Part shown: piece after piece, positions 15,001 through 27,205 of the stretch
Layout of the letters: each line of letters starts with the position of its first letter
How positions within the stretch are numbered: the first letter of the stretch is position 1
NCBI GenBank assembly: GCA_954871525.1
Contig: OX940867.1
Location: 19,879,343 to 19,943,342 of the forward strand
DNA: 64,000 nt
Origin: Parietaria judaica
Lineage: Eukaryota > Streptophyta > Magnoliopsida > Rosales > Urticaceae
Direction of reading: 5' to 3'
The notes under the pieces: generated by a model
Told to the model about the DNA's origin: nothing
What the model saw: the letters and a program-made list of their open reading frames with translations, nothing else
The model's database searches: none
Position numbers and translations under genes: made by a program

Positions 15001-18000
15001 ATTAAAATGATTAAATATGATACAATAACACATTATTAAGCATTTTGAAGATCATGTTTTGTTTAAAATATCGTTTAGTTAGGGTTCTTTCGCTTAAATG
15101 GGAAAAAGACTCAGTTTTTTTTGGAGCACGCGCACAAATTGCTGAAACTGGGTTTTAAAAGAGCTCCAAAAACTTTTAATGCCAAAACTAACGCAATTTA
15201 TAATACTACCACCCTAATAAAGGTCAAGCAACTCAAATTTCATCAAGAACGCATCGTATTTGGGCTCCTAAGAAAACCAGTTTTTAACACTTTTCGGTAA
15301 TGATTTTGGACCCGTTAACAGCCTGATGCAGAAATTACGAGATAGGGCTTTGCTATTTAGGGATTAAAATAAGTAAATGTGATACAATTACACATTATTA
15401 AGCATTTATAAGTTCATGTTTTGTCTAAAATATCGTTTAATTAGGGTTCTTTCGCGTAAAACAGGAAAAAGACTAAATTTTTTTTTGAGCACGCATTAAT
15501 TGTTGAAACTGGGTTTTAAAAGAGCTCCAAAAACTTTTAATGCCAAAACTATCCCAGCTTATAATAATACCACCCTAATGAAGGTCTAGACACTCAAATT
15601 TCATCAAGAACGCATCGTATTTGGGCTCGTAAGAAAACCAATTTTTTACATTTTTCGGTAATGATTTTAACCCGTTAACAGCTTGATGCAGAAACTACGA
15701 GATAGGGATTTGCTATATAGGGATTAAAATAAGTAAATTTGATACAATTACACTTTTTAAAGCATTTTGAAGTTGATGTTTTGTTTAAAATATCGTTTAA
15801 TTAGGGTTCTTTCGCGTAAAATGGGAAAAAGACTCAGTTTTTTTTGGAGCACGCATTAATTGTTGAAACTCAGTTTTAAGAGAGCTCCAAAATCTTTTAA
15901 TGCCAACACTAACCCAATTTATAATAATACCACCCTAATGAAGGTCTACAAACTCAAATTTCATCAAGAACACATCGTGTTTGCTCTCGTAAGAAAACCA
16001 ATTTTTAACATTTTTTGGTAATTATTTAAACCCGTTAAAATTTTGATATATAAACTACGAGATAGTGCTTCTCTATTTAGGGATTAAAATGATTAAATAT
16101 GATACAATAACACATTATTAAGCATTTTTAAGATCATGTTTTGTTTAAAATATCGTTTAGTTAGGGTTCTTTCGCGTAAATGGGAAAAAGACTCAGTTTT
16201 TTTTGGAGCACGCACAAATTGTTGAAACTGGGTTTTAAAAGAGCTCCAAAAACTTTTAATGCCAAAACTAACGCAATTTATAATACTACCACCCTAATAA
16301 AGGTCAAGCAACTCAAATTTCATCAAGAACGCATCGTATTTGGGCTCCTAAGAAAACCAATTTTTAACACTTTTCGGTAATGATTTTGGACCCGTTAACA
16401 GCCTGATGCAGAAATTATGAGATAGGGCTTTGCTATTTAGGGATTAAAATAAGTTAATGTGATACAATTACACATTATTAAGCATTTATAAGTTCATGTT
16501 TTGTCTAAAATATCGTTTAATTAGGGTTCTTTCGCGTAAAACAGGAAAAAGACTATTTTTTTTTTGAGCATGCATTAATTGTTGAAACTGGGTTTTAAAA
16601 GAGCTCCAAAAACTTTTAATGCCAAAACTATCGCAACTTATAATAATACCACCCTAATGAAGGTCTAGACACTCAAATTTCATCAAGAACGCATCGTATT
16701 TGGGCTCGTAAGAAAACCAATTTTTTACATTTTTCGGTAATGATTTTAACCCGTTAACAGCTTGATGCAGAAACTACGAGATAGGGATTTTCTATATAGG
16801 GATTAAAATAAGTAAATTTGATACAATTACACATTTTAAAGCATTTTGAAGTTGATGTTTTGTTTAAAATATCGTTTAATTAGGGTTCTTTCGCGTAAAA
16901 TGGGAAAAAGACTCGGTTTTTTTTGGAGCACGCATTAATTGTTGAAACTCGGTTTTAAGAGAGCTCCAAAATCTTTTAATGCCAACACTAACCCAATTTA
17001 TAATAATACCACCCTAATGAAGGTCTAGAAACTCAAATTTCATCAAGAACACATCGTGTTTGCTCTCGTAAGAAAACCAATTTTTAACATTTTTTGGTAA
17101 TTATTTAAACCCGTTAAAATTTTGATATAGAAACTACGAGATAGTGCTTCTCTATTTAGGGATTAAAATGATTAAATATGATACAATAACACATTATTAA
17201 GCATTTTTAAGATCATGTTTTGTTTAAAATATCGTTTAGTTAGGGTTCTTTCGCGTAAATGGGAAAAAGACTCAGTTTTTTTTGGAGCACGCACAAATTG
17301 TTGAAACTGGGTTTTAAAAGAGCTCCAAAAACTTTTAATGCCAAAACTAACACAATTTATAATACTACCACCCTAGTAAAGGTCAAGCAACTCAAATTTC
17401 ATCAAGAACGCATCGTATTTGGGCTCCTAAGAAAACCAATTTTTAACACTTTTCGGTAATGATTTTGGACCCGTTAACAGCCTGATGCAGAAATTATGAG
17501 ATAGGGCTTTGCTATTTAGGGATTAAAATAAGTTAATGTGATACAATTACACATTATTAAGCATTTATAAGTTCATGTTTTGTCTAAAATATCGTTTAAT
17601 TAGGGTTCTTTCGCATAAAACAGGAAAAAGACTAATTTTTTTTTGAGCACGCATTAATTGTTGAAACTGGGTTTTAAAAGAGCTCCAAAAACTTTTAATG
17701 CCAAAACTATCGCAACTTATAATAATACCACCCTAATGAAGTTCTAGACACTCAAATTTCATCAAGAACGCATCGTATTTGGGCTCGTAAGAAAACCAAT
17801 TTTTTACATTTTTCGGTAATGATTTTAACCCGTTAACAGCTTGATGCAGAAACTACGAGATAGGGATTTTCTATATAGGGATTAAAATAAGTAAATTTGA
17901 TACAATTACACATTTTAAAGCATTTTGAAGTTGATGTTTTGTTTAAAATATCGTTTAATTAGGGTTCTTTCGCGTAAAATGGGAAAAATACTCGGTTTTT

Positions 18001-21000
18001 TTTGGAGCACGCATTAATTGTTGAAACTCGGTTTTAAGAGAGCTCCAAAATCTTTTAATGCCAACACTAACCCAATTTATAATAATACCACCCTAATGAA
18101 GGTCTAGAAACTCAAATTTCATCAAGAACACATCGTGTTTGCTCTCGTAAGAAAACCAATTTTTAACATTTTTTGGTAATTATTTAAACCCGTTAAAATT
18201 TTGATATAGAAACTACGAGATAGTGCTTCTCTATTTAGGGATTAAAATGATTAAATATTATACAATAACACATTATTAAGCATTTTGAAGATCATGTTTT
18301 GTTTAAAATATCGTTTAGTTAGGGTTCTTTCGCGTAAATGGGAAAAAGACTCAGTTTGTTTTGGAGCACGCACAAATTGTTGAAACTGGGTTTTAAAAGA
18401 GCTCCAAAAACTTTTAATGCCAAAACTAACGCAATTTATAATACTACCACCCTAATAAAGGTCAAGCAACTCAAATTTCATCAAGAACGCATCGTATTTG
18501 GGCTCCTAAGAAAACCAATTTTTAACACTTTTCGGTAATGATTTTGGACCCGTTAACAGCTTGATGCAGAAATTACGAGATAGGGCTTCGCTATTTAGGG
18601 ATTAAAATAAGTAAATTTCATACAATTACACATTATTAAGAATTTATAAGTTCATGTTTTGTCTAAAATATCGTTTAATTAGGGTTTTTTCGCATAAAAC
18701 AGGAAAAAGACTAATTTTTTTTTTGACCACGCATTAATTGTTGAAACTGGGTTTTAAAAGAGCTCCAAAAATTTTTAATGCCAAAACTATCCCAACTTAT
18801 AATGATACCACCCAAATGAAGGTCTAGACACTCAAATTTCATCAAGAACGCATCGTATTTGGGCTCGTAAGAAAACCAATTTTTTACATTTTTCGGTAAT
18901 GATTTTAACCCGTTAACAGCTTGATGCAGAAACTACGAGATAGGGATTTGCTATATAGGGATTAAAATAAGTAAATTTGATACAATTACACATTTTTAAG
19001 CATTTTGAAGTTGATGTTTTGTTTAAAATATCGTTTAATTAGGGTTCTTTCGCGTAAAATGGGAAAAAGACTCAGTTTTTTTTGGAGCACGCATTAATTG
19101 TTGAAACTCGGTTTTAAGTGAGCTCCAAAATCTCTTAATGCCAACACTAACCCAATTTATAATAATACCACCCTAATGATGGTCTAGAAACTCAAATTTC
19201 ATCAAGAACACATCGTCTTTGCTCTCGTAAGAAAACCAATTTTTAACATTTTTTGGTAATTATTTTAACCCGTTAAAATTTTGATATAGAAACTACGAGA
19301 TAGTGCTTCTCTATTTAGGGATTAAAATGATTAAATATGATACAATAACACATTATTAAGCATTTTGAAGATCATGTTTTGTTTAAAATATCGTTTAGTT
19401 AGGGTTCTTTCGCGTAAATGGGAAAAAGACTCAGTTTTTTTTGGAGCACGCACAAATTGTTGAAACTGAGTTTTAAAAGAGCTCCAAAAACTTTTAATGC
19501 CAAAACTAACGCAATTTATAATACTACCACCCTAATAAAGGTAAAGCAACTCAAATTTAATCAAGAACGCATCGTATTTGGGCTCCTAAGAAAACCAATT
19601 TTTAACACTTTTCGGTAATGATTTTGGACCTGTTAACAGCCTGATGCAGAAATTACGAGATAGGGCTTTGCTATTTAGGGATTAAAATAAGTAAATGTGA
19701 TATAATTACACATTATTAAGCATTTATAAGTTCATGTTTTGTCTAAAATATCGTTTAATTAGGGTTTTTTCGCGTAAAACAGGAAAAAGACTAAATTTTT
19801 TTTTGAGCACGCATTAATTGTTGAAACTGGGTTTTAAAAGAGCTCCAAAAACTTTTAATGCCAAAACTATCCCAACTTATAATAATACCACCCTAATGAA
19901 GGTCTACACACTCAAATTTCATCAAGAACGCATCGTATTTGGGCTCGTAAGAAAACCAAATTTTTACATTTTTCGGTAATGATTTTAACCCGTTAACAGC
20001 TTGATGCAGAAACTACGAGATATGGATTTGCTATATAGGGATTAAAATAAGTAAATTTGATACAATTACACATTTTTAAGCATTTTGAAGTTGATGATTT
20101 GTTTAAAATATCGTTTAATTAGGGTTCTTTCGCGTAAAATGGGAAAAAGACTCAGTTTTTTTTGGAGCACGCATTAATTGTTGAAACTCGGTTTTAATAG
20201 AGCTCCAAAATCTCTTAATGCCAACACTAACCCAATTTATAATAATACCACCCTAATGAAGGTCTAGAAACTCAAATTTCATCAAGAACACATCGTGTTT
20301 GCTCTCGTAAGAAAACCAATTTTTAACATTTTTTGGTAATTATTTTAACCCGTTAAAATTTTGATATAGAAACTACGAGATAGTGCTTCCCTTTTTAGGG
20401 ATTAAAATGATTAAATATTATACAATAACACATTATTCAGCATTTTGAAGATCATATTTTGTTTAAAATATCGTTTAGTTAGGGTTCTTTCGCGTAAATG
20501 GGAAAAAGACTCAGTTTGTTTTGGAGCACGCACAAATTGTTGAAACTGGGTTTTAAAAGAGCTCCAAAAACTTTTAATGCCAAAACTAACGCAATTTATA
20601 ATACTACCACCCTAATAAAGGTCAAGAAACTCAAATTTCATCAAGAACGCATCGTATTGGGGCTCCTAAGAAAACCAATTTTTAACACTTTTCGGTAATG
20701 ATTTTAGACCCGTTAACAGCCTGATGAAGAAATTACGAGATAGGGCTTTGCTATTTAGGGATTAAAATAAGTAAATGTGATACAATTACACATTATTAAG
20801 CATTTATAAGTTCATGTTTTGTCTAAAATATCGTTTAATTAGGGTCTTTTCGCGTAAAACAGGAAAAAGACTAAAAAAATATTTGAGCACGCATTAATTG
20901 TTGAAACTGGGTTTTAAAAGAGCTCCAAAAACTTTTAATGCCAAAACTATCCCAACTTATAATGATACCACCCTAATGAAGGTCTAGACACTCAAATTTC

Positions 21001-22905
21001 ATCAAGAACGCATCGTATTTGGGCTCGTAAGAAAACCAATTTTTTACATTTTTCGGTAATGATTTTAACCCGTTAACAGCTTGATGCAGAAACTACGAGA
21101 TAGGGATTTGATATATAGGGATTAAAATAAGTAAATTTGATACAATTACACATTTTTAAGCATTTTGAAGTTGATGTTTTGTTTAAAATATCGTTTAATT
21201 AGGGTTCTTTCGTGTAAAATGGGAAAAAGACTCAGTTTTTTTTGGAGCACGCATTAATTATTGAAACTCGGTTTTAAGAGAGCTCCAAAATCTTTTACTG
21301 CCAACACTAACCCAATTTATAATAATACCACCCTAATGAAGGTCTAGAAACTCAAATTTCATCAAGAACACATCGTCTTTGCTCTCGTAAGAAAACCAAT
21401 TTTTAAAATTTTTTGGTAATTATTTTAACCCGTTAAAATTTTGATATAGAAACTACGAGATAGTGCTTCTCTATTTCGGGATTAAAATGATTAAATATGA
21501 TACAATAACACATTATTAAGCATTTTGAAGATCATGTTTTGTTTAAAATATCGTTTAGTTATGGTTCTTTCGCGTAAATGGGAAAAAGACTCAGTTTTTT
21601 TTGGAGCACGCACAAATTGTTGAAACTGGGTTTTAAAAGAGCTCCAAAAACTTTTAATGCCAAAACTAACGCAATTTATAATACTACCACCCTAATAAAG
21701 GTCAAGCAACTCAAATTTCATCAAGAACGCATCGTATTTGGGCTCCTAAGAAAACCAATTTTTAACACTTTTCGGTAATGATTTTGGACCCGTTAACAGC
21801 TTGATGCAGAAATTACGAGATAGGGCTTCGCTATTTAGGGATTAAAATAAGTAAATTTCATACAATTACACATTATTAAGCATTTATAAGTTCATGTTTT
21901 GTCTAAAATATCGTTTAATTAGGGTTTTTTCGCGTAAAACAGGAAAAAGACTAATTTTTTTTTTAGCACGCATTAATTGTTGAAACTGGGTTTTAAAAGA
22001 GCTCCAAAAACTTTTAATGCCAAAACTATCCCAACTTATAATGATACCACCCTAATGAAGGTCTAGACACTCAAATTTCATCAAGAACGCATCGTATTTG
22101 GGCTCGTAAGAAAACCAATTTTTTACATTTTTCGGTAATGATTTTAACCCGTTAACAGCTTGATGCAGAAACTACGAGATAGGGATTTGCTATATAGGGA
22201 TTAAAATAAGTAAATTTGATACAATTACACATTTTTAAGCATTTTGAAATTGATGTTTTGTTTAAAATATCGTTTAATTAGGGTTCTTTCGGGTAAAATG
22301 GGAAAAAGACTCAGTTTTTTTTTGAGCACGCATTAATTGTTGAAACTCGGTTTTAAGAGAGCTCCAAAATCTCTTAATGCCAACACCAACCCAATTTATA
22401 ATAATACCACCCTAATGATGGTCTAGAAACTCAAATTTCATCAACAACACATCGTCTTTGCTCTCGTAAGAAAACCAATTTTTAACATTTTTTGGTAATT
22501 ATTTTAACCCGTTAAAATTTTGATATAGAAACTACGAGATAGTGCTTCTCTATTTAGGGATTAAAATGATTAAATATTATACAATAACACATTATTAAGC
22601 ATTTTGAAGATCATGTTTTGTTTAAAATATCGTTTAGTTAGGGTTCTTTCGCGTAAATGGGAAAAAGACTCCTTTTGTTTTGGAGCACGCACAAATTGTT
22701 GAAACTGGGTTTTAAAAGAGCTCCAAAAACTTTTAATGCCAAAACTAACGCAATTTATAATACTACCACCCTAATAAAGGTCAAGCAACTCAAATTTCAT
22801 CAAGAACGCATCGTATTTGGGCTCCTAAGAAAACCAATTTTTAACACTTTTCGGTAATGATTTTGGACCCGTTAACAGCTTGATGCAGAAATTACGAGAT
22901 AGGGC
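1..22905 (+). repeat. Left satellite array: ~360-bp monomers in a trimeric ~1080-bp higher-order repeat
   Basis: The whole stretch is head-to-tail satellite DNA. Three monomer types of about 360 bp follow one another in fixed order: alpha (marked by 'aataaaggtcaagcaactc' and 'gctcctaag'), beta ('gaaggtctagacactc', 'gctatatagg' or 'gctgtatagg') and gamma ('gaaactcggttttaag', 'gtgcttctctattta'). Alpha monomers start (ATG of 'atgggaaaaagac') at 1059, 2141, 3219, 4299, 5380, 6461, 7540, 8619, 9699, 10780, 11859, 12938, 14018, 15098, 16180, 17259, 18338, 19418, 20498, 21578 and 22657. The window opens inside another alpha, and the last alpha is cut at 22905 by the retrotransposon. Mean period is 1080 bp. 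Between neighbouring HORs only scattered substitutions and T-run length changes are seen, while the three monomer types differ from each other by roughly 12-15% by eye. Short recurring open frames here are not supported as genes. The role is unknown; centromeric or heterochromatic packaging is an inference. Confidence 0.97.
22901..22905. repeat. Target site duplication, left copy (AGGGC)
   Basis: The five bases AGGGC lie directly before the 5' LTR and recur directly after the 3' LTR at 32095-32099. A 5-bp duplication is usual for Ty3/gypsy integration. Deleting the element and one copy restores the alpha monomer sequence 'gagatagggctttgctat' exactly as in the neighbouring repeats. Confidence 0.97.
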
Positions 22906-24330
22906 TGTGATGTCCCAAGTTCTCACATGCTTAAAGATTGACCATTAATGATGATAATATAGGATAGAATGAAAATAATTTCAAGACCTATACTTAAGTA
23001 TTTATCGTATTATATTTTCTAACAAAATATCGAGTTTTGTTTGTTACAGTATGGAAAGTGTTGCGGACTCGCCAGTGATTCGATGTGCTCTAAGTATTAG
23101 TAAAATAACTAATTTTTATTTATATAACTTGCTAGGTTATTTTTAGTCACGTCTATACCTTTTATATATGGCATTTGATTATATAGATTTTATTTTAACC
23201 ATGAACTTTTATATGCATATCTTAATGATTAAGTAATTATTTTTTTAAGTTAATAAAGCTCGTAGCATGAGTATTCCATACCCTTCCACCAATTTCTCTC
23301 CTATCTTATCCTATTGTTATTTATCTTTTAAAAATATATGAAGATATTATAAGCCAATTTGCATGTTCATGCGTGTCAAATGTTTAGCCTAATGCCATTT
23401 AGCCCTTTTTTTTAATAAAACAAATTTTATTGCTTTCATTCACATAAGCCTTTCATCGATACTCTCTCTTAGAAACAAGTCTTCATAACTATCTTCATTT
23501 GTTATCAATAGGTGAGTCTTGGAGATCTAATTCGGTGGTGATTTTTAGAAATAGAAGATGTTATATAAGTCTGTTAATCATTTATTTGAGGTTCATAGCA
23601 AACTAAAATTTCTAGGGTTTCTTTGGTCATCGAACAATACTTGTTTGATGTAGTACTTGTTGTGATGCTTGATAGTTATCAATTAGTATAAATTAATTTA
23701 AGATATGAGTATGGAGTAACTAGTTGATTAGGTAGACAATTCATTCGATGTGGTGAACTAGTGAGTATTATCACTATAATATTTTATTGTTTAATTAAGC
23801 TAACAAGATCACACTCTTACTAAGTAGTGCATTATTTTCAGGTAGCATATTTTGTAAGCAAAAGAAAATGATAAGAAAGTTTTTGCACAAGAAAGTTTAT
23901 GCACTACAGTGTATACTGCAAGATAAAAACAAATGAAAAAGTGTTTAATATATGTGCTTGTGTTATTAATTTGAGTATTGTGTACATCTTTGTATATTTT
24001 AAGGTAATACGATGTGAACAGCAAAGTGCTCTATGTTTAAAATAGTTAAATTTTTTGGCCATGATTAATAAGTGGTTTGTTATACTCATTATTTTATATG
24101 ATACGCAAAGGTTATACGAAATAGCACATTGAACTCGACGAGGACGCTAGCACATTTCATACCGATAAACTCGAGAAGTCAAAGGTAAGTAGAATCTCAT
24201 TTCAAAACTTATCACAAGAACAATAATATGAAAAGTTTATGATATTTTATTATTCGTACATGTTTTAGAAAATTAAGGTACCCAAAGTTTTAATATCGAC
24301 GTGTACACTAATGTCAATGAAAAAGAAAAG

Positions 24331-24690
24331 CAACAAAGGGTAAATCGCTTGAGCTTTGATCGAGCAAGAATGGGAGAATCCCTTGAGCTCGCGTCGAACA
24401 AGAAAGTGTAATCCCTAGAGCTTAAATGAAGCAAGAAAGGGTAAATCGCTTGAGCTTTGATCGAGCAAGAATGGGAGAATCCCTTGAGCTCGCGTCGAGC
24501 AAGAAAGTGTAATCCCTAGATCTTAAATGAAGCAAGAAAGGGTAAATCGCTTGAGCCTATATCAAGCAAGAAAGGGGAAATCCCTTGAGCTCATGTCAGG
24601 CAAGAAAGTGTAATCCCTTGAGCTCCCAATGAGACAAGAAAGGGCAAATCCCTTGAGTCTATTCGGCAAGAAAGGGAAAATCCCTTGAGC
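24331..24690 (+). repeat. Minisatellite inside the 5' LTR (~34-bp units, 101-bp higher-order period)
   Basis: About ten imperfect units built on 'caagaaagggnaaatccct' followed by 'tgagc' lie head to tail. The first part repeats at a longer period: the phrase 'agggtaaatcgcttgagc' ends its aggg at 24340, 24441 and 24542, so three ~34-bp units form a 101-bp block. The same tract is in the 3' LTR, so it was present before insertion. No reading frame is supported. Function is unknown; such LTR repeats can carry transcription-factor sites. Confidence 0.88.
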
Positions 24691-24973
24691 CTAGATATTT
24701 TGTGTACACTGAGATATAGCGCGCAAATGAAAATGTTTTATGAAGTTATAGCGGGTACATGTTTATAAAGAATGCGATACACTTCTCGAGTTCTATTTAC
24801 TGAGCCATAGCTCACCTAGTTCTTGTGATGTAGGTAAACGAAAGGTCCAAGAAGACTAATTTTCAAGGATTGACCGAGTCTGCTATCGAGATGTGGGTGC
24901 ATGTGCGACATTTGACCTTTGGGCCCAACTTTTGAACTAAGTATATATGTGCTTGTAGCTCATTTTGTATGTT

Positions 24974-24980
24974 TATATAA
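24974..24980 (+). promoter_or_regulatory. Possible TATA box of the LTR promoter
   Basis: TATATAA lies about 160 bp before the end of the 5' LTR, in 'gtttatataaagc'. A TATA box is expected in the LTR ahead of the R region. The LTR is AT-rich and has other TATA-like strings, so the choice rests only on good match and position. The 3' LTR carries the same string at 31929-31935. Confidence 0.3.
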
Positions 24981-25116
24981 AGCTACTTGTTAATAAGCAC
25001 ATAACTTTTAAAGTGCTGTGTTGCAACTATAAACTACGTAAAGTTTTAAAAGTTCAAATTTTTTGTAGTTTTGTTACAACCTAGACAGCCAAGAAGTAAG
25101 TTTAAAGGTTTATTTT

Positions 25117-25134
25117 CGCCCGGAATAGCGGGCG
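25117..25134. other. GC-rich inverted repeat at the LTR end
   Basis: CGCCCG and CGGGCG are exact reverse complements separated by six bases, five bases before the end of the LTR. The stem stands out in otherwise AT-rich DNA. One of the LTR differences (25126, T here and G in the other copy) falls in the loop, so both stems are intact. It could form a hairpin in the transcript or mark the integrase-recognised end; neither is shown by the sequence. Confidence 0.55.
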
Positions 25135-25139
25135 TTACA

Positions 25140-25321
25140 AGTTTGGTATCAGAGCCCAAAGTTTAAAACTTTCTTGTAGACCGCCCATATGCAACACCCT
25201 CGGTTAATCAAGAACGGTCAATCAGTAAGTTTATTTGAGTATTTTTTTTATATAGGAAAGCATTACATTATCATTATTTGTTCAATATGGTATTATAAGA
25301 GAATAAGGTCATTGCAGAAAA
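25140..25321 (+). other. Leader between 5' LTR and gag, with primer binding site
   Basis: This 182-bp stretch joins the LTR to the gag start. It begins with the primer binding site and then holds an AT-rich leader with no convincing reading frame. In LTR retrotransposons this part of the RNA usually carries packaging or dimerisation signals, but none can be recognised here. Confidence 0.8.
25144..25155 (+). other. Primer binding site (initiator tRNA-Met type)
   Basis: TGGTATCAGAGC starts five bases after the LTR and is complementary to the 3' end of plant initiator tRNA-Met, the usual minus-strand primer in plant Ty3/gypsy and Ty1/copia elements. Confidence 0.93.
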
Positions 25322-27199
25322 ATGACAAGAACAAGGGGACAGTCGAGTACTGATCAGGCAAACCCACAAGATCATGGGGATAGCCGTATCGATAATTTTG
25401 TGGCTTTTATGGAGAGAATAATGGAAAGAGGGTTAAGGCGAGAAAATGAAGATCAACAAGATACTCCTCAGCCCTTTGAAAGAAATGTTAACCGTCAACA
25501 AGAGCTTATTGAAAATGCTGGAGAAAGATTTCAGAAGTTGCAACCTCCAACCTTTAGTGGCTCTACAGAAACGAAGATATCGGAGAATTGGTTGAGGACC
25601 ATGGAAAAGATGTTTAGCTATGGAAGAATTCCCAATGAAGGAAAGGTGGGATGTGCTGTCTTTTATCTCCGTGAAGATGCTAGCTATTGGTGGGACACGA
25701 TGGTTAGCATTCACGATACATCAAATATGTCTTGGGAACAATTCAAAAAGTTGTTCGAGACAAAGTATGTAACAAATACCGCTCGTGTAGCTAAAAGGAA
25801 AGAGTTTGTTGAACTGAAGCAAAGAAATATGACTGTAGATGAGTACGTGAGGAAATTTGAAGAGTTATCCCGTTATGCACCTCTTCTAGTCAGCACGGAA
25901 GAATCGAAGGTTGAGCAGTTTGTCGAAGGTTTGAATTCGTCAATCTATGAAGGTGTTGTGGTTGCTCAAGGTGAAGGGGCGACTTACTCAAATATTGTCG
26001 AGCAAGCTTTCAAGGTTGAGAGAGCTAAAACAAAAATCCGTCTGGAAATTGAAGATAATGAACGAAAGGGGAGAAACGAAAGACGAGATACAAGTTACAA
26101 CGTTCAAAAGTTTCAAGGGGGTCAAAATCCATGGAACAAGAGGAAGCGAAACCAAGAAGATCAAGTGCGAGGCCGCTGGGGTTACCAGCCAAAGCATTTC
26201 AAAGACAACCAACAAGGTCAACGCCAAGATTATCCGACCCAGAATTCCATATGTAAAAAGTGTGGGAAACTGCATAAGGGTACCTGCATGTCAGGCTCTA
26301 GTGCGTGCTACAATTGCGGTAAACTTGGACACTTTGCAAGGGAGTGCAAAGCATCTCAGGTGCAACAGAACAGAGTTCCAGCAAGGGTGTTTGCCTTTAC
26401 ACGTAAAGAGGCAGAAGCTAATCCGTCTGTGGTCTCAGGTACTACGCTTATCTCAGGTATTTCTGCATGTACTTTAGTAGATTCAGGAGCTACACATTCT
26501 TTTGCTTCATCTAAGTATGTGATGAAATTGGGCAAACAATCAGAATCCCTAGATTTTGTTTACAATGTCCTTCTTCCTTCGGGAGAAACTATGTTTTCAA
26601 GCAATATTCTAAGACAGTGTTCGATTAAAGTCGATGATAGAGAAATTTTTGTTGATCTCGTTGTCTTGGATATGTTTGACTACGATGTAATTCTTGGGAT
26701 GGATTGCCTTTCAATGTATGACGCGACGATCTATTGTAAAAATAAGATGGTGATGTTTAGACCTCCAGGAGAGGAGCCGTTTATATTTGTTGGAGATTCA
26801 AAGAAGCTGCGAATTCCTATCATTTCGTCAATGAAGGCTCGGAGATTATTGGATAATGGTTGTATGGAATACTTGGCCAGCGTAGTTAATCTCGATAGGG
26901 AACAAAATCTTATGCTTCAAGATGTGCCAATAGTTAAAGACTTCATTGATGTTTTTCCTGAGGAATTACCTGGTGTACCACCCAGTAGAGAAATTGAGTT
27001 TGGAATAGAATTACTCCCTGGAACATCTCCTGTTTCAAAGGCCCCTTATCGGATGGCTCCGACAGAACTCAAGGAATTAAAAGTTCAACTCCAAGATCTT
27101 TTAGAGAAAGGATTTATTCGCCCAAGCTTTTCACCGCGGGGTGCCCCAGTGCTATTTGTAAAAAAAAAGGATGGAACAATGAGACTTTGTATTGATTAA
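25322..27199 (+). CDS. gag-pol: Gag - aspartic protease - N-terminal reverse transcriptase (polyprotein cut by a stop)
   Basis: The first 625 codons of the polyprotein. The ATG at 25322 is the first good start after the leader and has A at -3. Residues ~60-240 match the plant retrotransposon Gag capsid region (Trp-rich, with 'ASYWWDTM' and 'YVRKFEELSRYAP'). Two zinc-binding motifs follow: a short C311-X2-C314-X3-H318-X3-C322 and a classical CCHC knuckle C329-X2-C332-X4-H337-X4-C342 that would bind RNA. The protease has its catalytic D387-S-G ('LVDSGATHSFAS') and the hydrophobic 'YDVILGMD' at 454-461. Reverse transcriptase starts near residue 560 ('FVKKKDGTMRLCID') and is stopped by TAA at 27197-27199, inside a normally conserved block. 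The same frame stays open immediately after the stop, so this looks like a single-base nonsense change, not a frameshift. Gag and protease could still be made; active reverse transcriptase could not, unless the stop is read through. Confidence 0.93.
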   Translation: MTRTRGQSSTDQANPQDHGDSRIDNFVAFMERIMERGLRRENEDQQDTPQPFERNVNRQQELIENAGERFQKLQPPTFSGSTETKISENWLRTMEKMFSYGRIPNEGKVGCAVFYLREDASYWWDTMVSIHDTSNMSWEQFKKLFETKYVTNTARVAKRKEFVELKQRNMTVDEYVRKFEELSRYAPLLVSTEESKVEQFVEGLNSSIYEGVVVAQGEGATYSNIVEQAFKVERAKTKIRLEIEDNERKGRNERRDTSYNVQKFQGGQNPWNKRKRNQEDQVRGRWGYQPKHFKDNQQGQRQDYPTQNSICKKCGKLHKGTCMSGSSACYNCGKLGHFARECKASQVQQNRVPARVFAFTRKEAEANPSVVSGTTLISGISACTLVDSGATHSFASSKYVMKLGKQSESLDFVYNVLLPSGETMFSSNILRQCSIKVDDREIFVDLVVLDMFDYDVILGMDCLSMYDATIYCKNKMVMFRPPGEEPFIFVGDSKKLRIPIISSMKARRLLDNGCMEYLASVVNLDREQNLMLQDVPIVKDFIDVFPEELPGVPPSREIEFGIELLPGTSPVSKAPYRMAPTELKELKVQLQDLLEKGFIRPSFSPRGAPVLFVKKKDGTMRLCID

Positions 27200-27205
27200 A
27201 GAGAG

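Larger units (their letters stand above)
22906..25139 (+). repeat. 5' long terminal repeat (2234 bp)
   Basis: Starts TGTGATGTCCC and ends GCGTTACA, so it has the TG...CA ends of LTRs. It matches 29861-32094 base for base except at 23110, 23612, 23668, 23883, 24066, 24130, 24192, 24257, 24274, 24751 and 25126 (each plus 6955 in the other copy). It is noncoding: short open frames on the minus strand near 23809-24089 are not supported. It contains an internal minisatellite (24331-24690), a TATA-like box near 24974 and a GC-rich inverted repeat just before its end. As the upstream LTR it would carry the promoter for the element's RNA. Confidence 0.97.

Noticed and set aside
1..22905. CRISPR-like array.
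   Set aside because: Repeats are contiguous ~360-bp monomers with no unique spacers, and the setting is a plant genome.
23809..24089. Minus-strand open frames in the LTRs (also 30859-31044 and 31192-31389).
   Set aside because: They are short, low-complexity and lie in noncoding LTR sequence; the frame at 23809-24024 is not kept in the other LTR.
25947..26477. 176-codon plus-strand frame and minus-strand frames (25433-25714, 25988-26275) inside gag.
   Set aside because: They are shadows of the gag-pol frame, which has recognisable domains; the alternative products have none.
27197..27199. Programmed stop-codon readthrough or frameshift between gag and pol.
   Set aside because: The stop lies inside reverse transcriptase, well after protease; the downstream frame is unchanged; and I see no known readthrough context around TAA.
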